Shown here piece by piece: positions 57,147 through 64,000 of a DNA stretch of 64,000 bases. A program made the translations under genes and the position numbers. The notes beneath the pieces were generated by a model that saw only the letters and a list, made by a program, of their open reading frames with translations, had not been told where the DNA came from and made no database searches. The DNA is from Nematostella vectensis (taxonomy: Eukaryota; Cnidaria; Anthozoa; Actiniaria; Edwardsiidae). Numbering within the stretch: the first letter of the stretch is position 1; each line of letters starts with the position of its first letter. The DNA lies in assembly GCF_932526225.1 (NCBI RefSeq), contig NC_064034.1, positions 3,706,001 to 3,770,000 of the forward strand, written 5' to 3'.

Positions 57147-60100
57147 CCGGAGGAACAAAATAGTTCCCGTAATCATATTTGCGTTGTTTGTGCGGACCAC
57201 ACCAGACCTCCAAACCTACACCACCTGTTTCCTTAAACAAGTCGAAAAAATGAGATGTATGCCCACAGAACACATCATGGCAATTAACACTATATTGCAT
57301 CTGGAATATTCCGTCTACGCCTTCCGCAAGCGGTTGCTTTATAGCGGATGGCGAGCACTGTGAGTTTTTTTAATCATATGGGCTAGAGGGCTTATCGGTT
57401 TTTTATTCTAGAGATTTCCCACCTCTAGCCAAAATTGCCCGAATATCAGTTACAGTTTAACGTTCGAACACGTATCTATATTTAATGAAACATCAAATGA
57501 TATTTGGCTTCATTTTAATGTTGCTGCTTTCGTATGTACCCATAACGTTTACTTTGCGTGAGTTTAAAAAGTTTATACACTCTATGCATTCCAAAAGACG
57601 ATTACTGCATCTAAAATAGTTCTATTTGTTTAAAACTAACATAGTACTGCCTCTATTTTGTTTAATTTTTTTCCTATTTTTCATCCATATGTTTTCTTCT
57701 TTTTCGCGCACACGTTTTTATCTATTCATCCAGTTGCTAATATATTTCCAGGCACCAAGTATTATGACCTTCAAATTAATTCCTGACAATAATGAGGGCG
57801 AAATGTTGCATTTGGCGTCCAAGAGTCGACCGGTACTCACAAATTACTGCGCGTACGAAGCTAAGTGGCGACTAAGGGTTACCATTTTACAAACACTAAG
57901 TGAACATACGCTCTAAACAAGCTCAGGGAATCTTTCAAAAGTGCGCAAAGGTATGATGACTTCTTATTGTATTTGATTGCTTTTGCTTTCGGTTTGGTTT
58001 CAGCCCACGGGAGGGGTTCGTATTGAAAAAAATCGAGGAAAATACTAATACGCAAACTGATAGATAAAACTACCACAAGAAGGAGATTAGAAAAATCAAA
58101 TGCTTCTCTTCGTTTTGGGTGATATCCAAAATATGATTTATCAAACGGTACAATACGTGGAATCGTTGTTAAAACATGCTACCAGTACCATTCTAAAAAT
58201 AATTTTCCTCTTAGAATGCACTTTGTTTCGATTGATCTCAATGTTGAATAATTTTCTGTTAACAAGATGCCATAAGGCAATTAGATGTGATTCTCATGAA
58301 ATCTCTATAAACCCAGACACAGCAACGAGTGGAAGAAGGACATGTGTTATACACTGATTCATTCTAAAGACGATACGAAAATCAACCGCACTACCATGCT
58401 TGGGTCACCAGCCGCATTTGCGAATTTTAGCAGGTGAGCTCGAAGCTGAATGCTCAATAAATAAAACGTAAAAGGGAAGTGTAGGGAAGTAAAGCAGACG
58501 TCCTAGGGCACAGAAGCATGTCATAAATACGTATTGAATAAGGAGATAACATTCAGACATATAAAACGGGAAGCAGGTTATTTCTTCATGGAGGTTTGTA
58601 ATTACCTTTTTGTCATTATTAAAAGCAATCTATCGTATGTAGCGTTGTACGTATCGACTTTGACCGTGTGGTAACTCGGGCTTAAAAATGCATGAGTTAA
58701 CCATTCAATATTCTTAACTTTCCCTTAGGGCTATTTAGACTGTGTACGCAAGTCACTCGGAAATCGAGATTTCCATAACACTGGGAAAATCTCTATCCTC
58801 CGGGGTCTTATCTCTGCTGATTGTGAAGCTTCGCAGAAACGCTTGCATCATGCTACAGTCTTCTACTGGCGGATAGTCACAAATAAATTCATGCCGCTTT
58901 TCCACGATACATATATTGTAATACTTCTCCGTGATCCGCCTTCTGCTCTATGATAGATTATACCTTATCTCATACGCTTCTACTCGAGAATATATTATAG
59001 TTCTCTTCTATACGCTTCTTTTTATGCACTCTTTTTTTATAACAAGGTCTAGTTTTCATTTTTATATGTTTCTTTCTCTGTCAGCTATTTATCTTGAGGG
59101 GAAATGCAAACCTCCAACATTTTAAACTATTTAAACTTTTCTTTATTACGGTTCTTCTCTGTCATCATACAGAAATGTATTCAAAATACAGAAAACCTGA
59201 AACTAATTAATTCTTTCTTGGCATGAAGAAATAACTGAAACTAAAGGGATTGTAACAGAAAATCGTCAATGGCTGCATTTCTGAAATTGCGGTTTCGCTG
59301 TCTTGGGTACTTGTTGAGGAGTTAGTACTTGGCATAACCTTTATTTCGAACGGACAGGCAGAACGGGAAACACTCAGAGCTCCTTCCCTCTCCCACGCCC
59401 CACGGAACACTCAGATCCCCTCTTGACCCCAATCTCAAGCTTCCAATCAGATTTCTCTCTCTTCCGGAAGTGCCCGCATTATTATTACGCCGATTCTCGC
59501 AACGCATATTTTGCTCTATTAATAAATAAAAAAAAACATTCTTGTTTGTTTGTTTTCTGTATGGCAGCAAACAAGCAAACAAGCACATTTTTGTTTACTT
59601 GACATGTATTCTTTATTGCACAAGCAATTTTTTTCAGAATGCCTTGATGATGCCTTGATGCTCGCAGAGAAGAAATTCAATGTGTTCATTGCTCCATTTT
59701 TATTTAAAAAAACGCACTTAAACGCCTTGATATATTATTGTTCAGCTCTTCCAAATTCGCTGGTTACTTGATAAGTTCTTGATGAAAACCTTCCACTAGT
59801 GTGAGGGCAAGTGGGAAACTGCAGCTGGCGGGCCCATGACTAACACGTAGCAGGAGCTTGGAGCGATTTGGGATTTAAATGTAGCGTTTGCAAATGATCG
59901 GATAGGAGGCGAGGATTAACGGTGGCGTTAAATGATAAATGAACTGCGCGCGTTTATAAGCAACCATTAACCCACTAGAAAGCAGATGTGGGGCAATGAA
60001 GCTTTGATCACTTTTTAAGGTGAGATTTTTCGATGTGTTGCATCCTAAACCAATCGTATTCTACACATTCGCTCGTTGTGACCTTTTATTACTTGTTATA

Positions 60101-60666
60101 TTCACGTTTTCTCTTTAGGCTTGTGATAAATTTGTGATAATAGAAGCATGAGGACATCTCCTGTCTCTCTCTTCACTTTAGTTGCTTAGTAAGCTGCCTT
60201 GCGTGCTGTTTGCATACCAAAGTGCACTTAGATTTGTGTACTATTCTTAAAAAGAGAAAGCGAAAATCCGATTAAAAGCAAACGAATCACTTAAAAGTAC
60301 GATATCTTCTTCAAGATTGTAACATTTGAGACAGCTTTTGTCAATATAGGCTAGGAACTTATCTTTTATTAATGATTATGAGCTGGGGACCACGAATTTT
60401 TCGATTCCCGTAACTATAAAAACTTCCCTAGTATGATATCCCGTCTCACTTAAAAAAGAGCATATTCGAATGATAAAGCAGACTATTTTGTTAAATCCTC
60501 TTTTACAAAATTGTCTTTTAAGATTGTAATATTAGAGACAGTACTGTGCACATATAAGATAATAAACTATCATTTTTAATACCATAAAATAATTAAGATG
60601 GTACTCCACGCTCTGGTTGGTCTAATTGTTGCACTTAAAAATCCCATGAACCACTCATAGACATTT
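57147..60666. other. No supported gene
   Basis: Long AT-rich stretch. The frame at 57746-57916 follows an acceptor-like TATTTCCAG and reads MTFKLIPDNNEGEMLHLASK onward, but without a matching partner exon I do not call it. No repeat structure is obvious. Confidence 0.4.
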
Positions 60667-60668
60667 TA

Positions 60669-61464
60669 CAGTTGAAGCTCTCGTAAGCGACCACCTTGGG
60701 AACTGAAAACTGTGGTCGTTAACGGAGCTGGTCTCTTACGAGAGCTTGCTCTTATAAGCGACTACTGGGCGCCAAAAACTTGAACAATAGGTGTTGGTCG
60801 CTTACGGGAGCTTAATTAAAATGGAATCTAAAAGTTATCGTGATAATATTTTTGTTTATTGCTTGATTTTAAAACTAGGTATTTGACTTATCACGAGAGT
60901 GAGTTGTTTTATTTTATAGCAATTAATTATACGCAAATTAGCTCGGCTTTTCGACATGAGAATATCTTCTGCGTCTACGACTATCGCATGGCGTCTTTTG
61001 TTAGCCGACTTCTAAAGCGTGCATGGCGATTGTAACTGGAAAAAGGATAAATGGCAATGGACTAGAGATTCCTTGCATTTATACAGTTTCTGGAGACAAA
61101 GAAATGTCAATCCCATGGTTGAAATTGAAGTCTACTGGAAAGGCAGCTTTTGTGAAACATCACAACATTTCCGCTTTATATGTGATTTCAGCATGCATTG
61201 GATATGATATTTATCAGGTGTTGACTGATGTTGTAAAGCCAAAAAATCATTGTGGTCGCTAACGAGAGCTTAAAAATATAAGAAAATCTCAGTTGGTGGT
61301 TTGAAATTGTGGTCGTTAACGGAGCTGGTCGCACTGATAAGTTGGTCGCTTACGAGAGCTTAGAATTACAGAGTTTATGTGACAATACAATCGGTGATTC
61401 GGGATCGTGGTCGTAATCGGGAGCTGGTCGCTTACGAGAGCGGTCGCTCAGAGAGCTTCGACTG
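60669..61464. mobile_element. pogo/Tigger-like non-autonomous element, 796 bp
   Basis: Opens CAGTTGAAGCTCTCGTAAGC and closes with CTCTCAGAGAGCTTCGACTG region matching in reverse complement, bordered by TA on both sides (60667-60668 and 61465-61466). Inside are several copies of GGTCGCTTACGAGAGCTT and GTGGTCGTTAACGGAGCTGG in both orientations. CAGT(T/C)GAA.CTCTC..AAGCGACC ends with a TA duplication are typical of pogo/Tigger-type elements. A 79-codon frame occupies the centre. Confidence 0.8.
61023..61262 (+). CDS. Unidentified 79-codon ORF inside the pogo-like element
   Basis: It reads MAIVTGKRINGNGLEIPCIY, then TVSGDKEMSIPWLKLKSTGK and HNISALYVISACIGYDIYQV. Composition is protein-like up to about residue 70, after which it enters the element's GTGGTCGCTTA repeat (NHCGR). 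I do not recognise it. It may be a captured host exon or a remnant of the parent element's protein; no splice sites or domain prove either. Confidence 0.3.
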   Translation: MAIVTGKRINGNGLEIPCIYTVSGDKEMSIPWLKLKSTGKAAFVKHHNISALYVISACIGYDIYQVLTDVVKPKNHCGR

Positions 61465-61466
61465 TA

Positions 61467-62289
61467 TCAATAGAATTTTAAAACTTGCAAATATTATCCT
61501 TCCGTAACCAGTAACCGCATGGATTTCTCCCAATATGATGTCTCATTTATCTCAACGTTTTTACCTAAAAAAGCTCAATTAGCCGTTTGAGACCATGGTG
61601 GATGAAATTGTTTTACTTTTTCTTTCTTTAAAGAGCTACCCAAGGGACTAAACGATAAAGGACATACCCTGGGTTTGTTTTTTAAAGGCAAAGTCCTTCT
61701 TTTTCCTATTCGGCGTTTTGACCGCTCGAAATTACCTCCTGTAAGTTTCGAATCTGCACATGCGCGGACCAAGTACAGCCGATCGCTTGGAAGACCAAAA
61801 GACACCGATAGACATTGACTGGGTATAAAGCCGCCTTTTCGCGATAACACCCGGACACCTATAAAGATCAAAGTCAGCGCACATCTGCTAAGGGTTGATT
61901 TCAGCAATTAGAAAAAAACTAAAAAGATAGGAGATCGTTTATGAAATGTCTTTTTAGCACTGAAGATTGCCATACGGACATGAAAATAAAGATTTCGGTG
62001 TTCTTTATAATTCAGCTTTTTAACGCAGTCCCTCAAAGTTCCGTGTCGTAATGGCTTTCTATCAGTTTCCGGCTTGTTATATTATTTTCATTGTAAGAAA
62101 GAAGAGTTGTGTGTTCAACTAGAAATGTTCACACAATTTTAAGAGCTGCTTTATTCTTTAAAAAGAAGAAAGAGACACTAACTTTCGACAGCACATTTGA
62201 CTTGGAAATATTAGGGCAAGTGCGACCAAAACAAATAGATAAGCCTAGTTTAAGGTTCTAGTGCCATCGGTTCATTTCATTGGCCAATA
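61467..62289. other. No gene seen
   Basis: The minus-strand frame at 61575-61907 has no domains. No repeats seen. Confidence 0.4.
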
Positions 62290-62442
62290 TCACCGGCGTA
62301 GACAGGATTTTTAACAGGAGGGGGCCCAAAAGGGCCTTTCGATGCAGTTTTTCCTGTATTTTACATAATGTCTCATACAATTACTGTATTTTTTGGCTTC
62401 TAAAAAGGGGAGGGACTGGGCCAACCCCCCTAGCTACGCCTG
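62290..62442. mobile_element. Small CxGGCGTAG-ended element
   Basis: CCGGCGTAGACAGG on the left and CCTAGCTACGCCTG on the right form a short, imperfect inverted repeat. The sequence AATAT occurs close to both ends. About 150 bp, rich in GGGG/CCCC. Weak but consistent with a MITE. Confidence 0.4.
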
Positions 62443-64000
62443 AATATTGTTTTTTCTTCGATTTCTTTTCTTCGGTTTCTTATCACTGTCATGTGACTTC
62501 GTGGAACTCAATAAGGAAATACTTGTCTAATCCACTCCTATGAAGTTTTCCTGCAAAGGGAAATCGAAAATTAGCCTGAAGTTTCTTAATCTGCCTGTGG
62601 AGGGGGTAGGGGGGATATTATTATATTATTACTATTTATAATAGATATCATAAGGAAGAAGTCTAACATTTGGTGATCCTTTAATAACAAATGACCCTCT
62701 TTTTTCTGTGGGAGGAGGGGTAGGGGGCTTGATGCTCCATATTCGCGCTTTTAAGTAGCGATCACAAGGGTGACCGATTTTGAGGAAAAGGATTAAAAAC
62801 ACACACATCACAGATCGTGGCGCGCGAGGCCGTACTTGGGGGACCTGAAGGGCTACTTTCATGGACCATCTCATGGGTTTTGTGCATTTTAATACTGACG
62901 ATATAAGGGGTCTGCTGGCCTGAACCTTTCTTCACTCATAAATACAATACAATAGAGGTAATTCACTTCTCAATGAATAAATGCACAGACCTTCATTTGA
63001 ACCCACACTCAGACATGCAAATTGTCTAGTGCTATTTATATCATTTGTCCAACACCACGTGTGAAATCTGCTTATAATTGAAAGGAAAGGATAAAAAACA
63101 TAAGATGGACTTCATTAGGGGCGATGCTGGGCGACTTTGGTTGCTACTTATTTAATATGGGGAGCACATTATAAGTTTTTAAAACTTATAAGTTTTATAG
63201 ACTGATTATGATTTATAGAAGTTAACTTAAAAGCCGCTGGCTTCCATACGAGGCTAGGTGGCACAGCTCGTATCATAAGTACTCCGTCTTGGTCCTTAAA
63301 AAGCTTCAAATGTCAAATTCAAATGTCGCCTTATTGTTATCTGGCTAATTATACCTTCCACGCGCTGGTAAACACACTTTGTCTGCTGTATTATCTTAAC
63401 AGAATTGTATAGGAGAAGGGTTCACGACTCACGCTATTTGCTAAAAATAGCATTAGCGCCACGTGCGCCTGGCGACATGTGACCCCTTTTGTCAAAACAA
63501 CGCTGCACCCTCCTTCGATTCGCTACGATAACGTACTTCAATGCTCTTTAGGCCCTTTGAAAGATAATAGTGAGGTAGCATCAATATAAGTCATGAGTGA
63601 TGCGTGGTTAGGTATTGTCAATCACAGCGAAGTCTTTGTACAACAAATTGATGAATCGGATAAGACTTTTCTAATACTTAGTTCTGCTTGTTGGATTCGT
63701 GCTGCGTTCATTTTGGTTTCTTCGTTTGGATCAGTCCAAGCAAAGTAAGTTTGATTTTTATTACAAATCCTACCATAAAAAAAATCTTTATCGTACTACC
63801 GTTTTTTAGTCGTGCTCAAGATTGTTCAAGTATGGTTCAGCTCAGCGTCTTTTATAGCTTTGCCTCTGAACGGAGCGATCAACGTCAATTTGAGCAGACG
63901 TGAATTCCTTTTTTAATATGTTTGGAGGGAATTGCAGTATAAGAAAATTCGAATGCAAATACTGTCAACGGCCGATAAGCATATCGTATATATATAGTAT
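62443..64000. other. No gene seen
   Basis: AT-rich sequence up to the window edge with short frames only. Confidence 0.4.

Noticed and set aside
57626-57916. Candidate exon after TATTTCCAG at 57751
   Set aside because: The peptide is protein-like but ends without a convincing partner exon or known family.

Overview
The window is eukaryotic, AT-rich, intron-containing DNA dominated by repeats. GT..AG introns, cnidarian-style non-LTR retrotransposons and a WDHD1 tail with an HMG box point to an animal. Retroelement ORFs of the kind seen in sea anemones and corals suggest an anthozoan cnidarian, possibly Nematostella or a relative; that last step is inference. There are no bacterial operons, rRNA genes or CRISPR arrays. 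Most long open frames are repeat artefacts.

Two host genes are supported. (1) The 3' end of a WDHD1/AND-1/CTF4-like replisome gene lies on + at 17739-19153, in three exons with matching splice phases and an intact C-terminal HMG box. Its first visible exon carries an in-frame TGA. (2) A compact three-exon gene lies on - at 28942-25672. It encodes an unrecognised 121-residue protein built from repeated cysteine motifs of the CPF/CPY type, with all splice phases agreeing.

Layout. 1-640: 3' end of a non-LTR element with an endonuclease-like C-terminus and a TCA-repeat tail. 2266-4968: two non-autonomous DNA transposons with clear target duplications. 7150-7900: 37-bp minisatellite. 8642-9513: inverted-repeat element. 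10028-12016: minus-strand retrotransposon fragment, its microsatellite tail and a minisatellite. 12480-12920: diverged tandem repeat. 15728-16512: hAT-like element. 16870-17580: retroelement 5' relic and a hairpin array. 17739-19153: WDHD1 tail. 19678-21133: 43-bp satellite. 21950-25285: degenerate L2/CR1-like element. 25672-28942: cysteine-motif gene with palindromic elements in intron 1. 31940-34930: 35-bp satellite with a 735-bp higher-order repeat. 35540-38280: hairpin-array remnant, short-motif array and a second, 5'-truncated L2/CR1-like element. 38784-40425: two copies of a GC-ended element. 42148-43659: frameshifted hAT transposase. 45113-51533: a giant foldback element. 52462-64000: small elements, a tRNA-like sequence and a pogo-like element, otherwise unremarkable.

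The most striking object is the 6.4-kb foldback element. It has two arms of about 2.45 kb in inverted orientation, a perfect 9-bp target duplication, long arrays of a roughly 117-bp subrepeat inside both arms, and a centre of about 1.5 kb. The centre holds what look like two captured exons separated by a GT..AG intron, one resembling a degraded thrombospondin type 1 repeat. This resembles gene capture by Mutator-like elements. The superfamily is inferred from target-duplication length and arm length, since no transposase is present.
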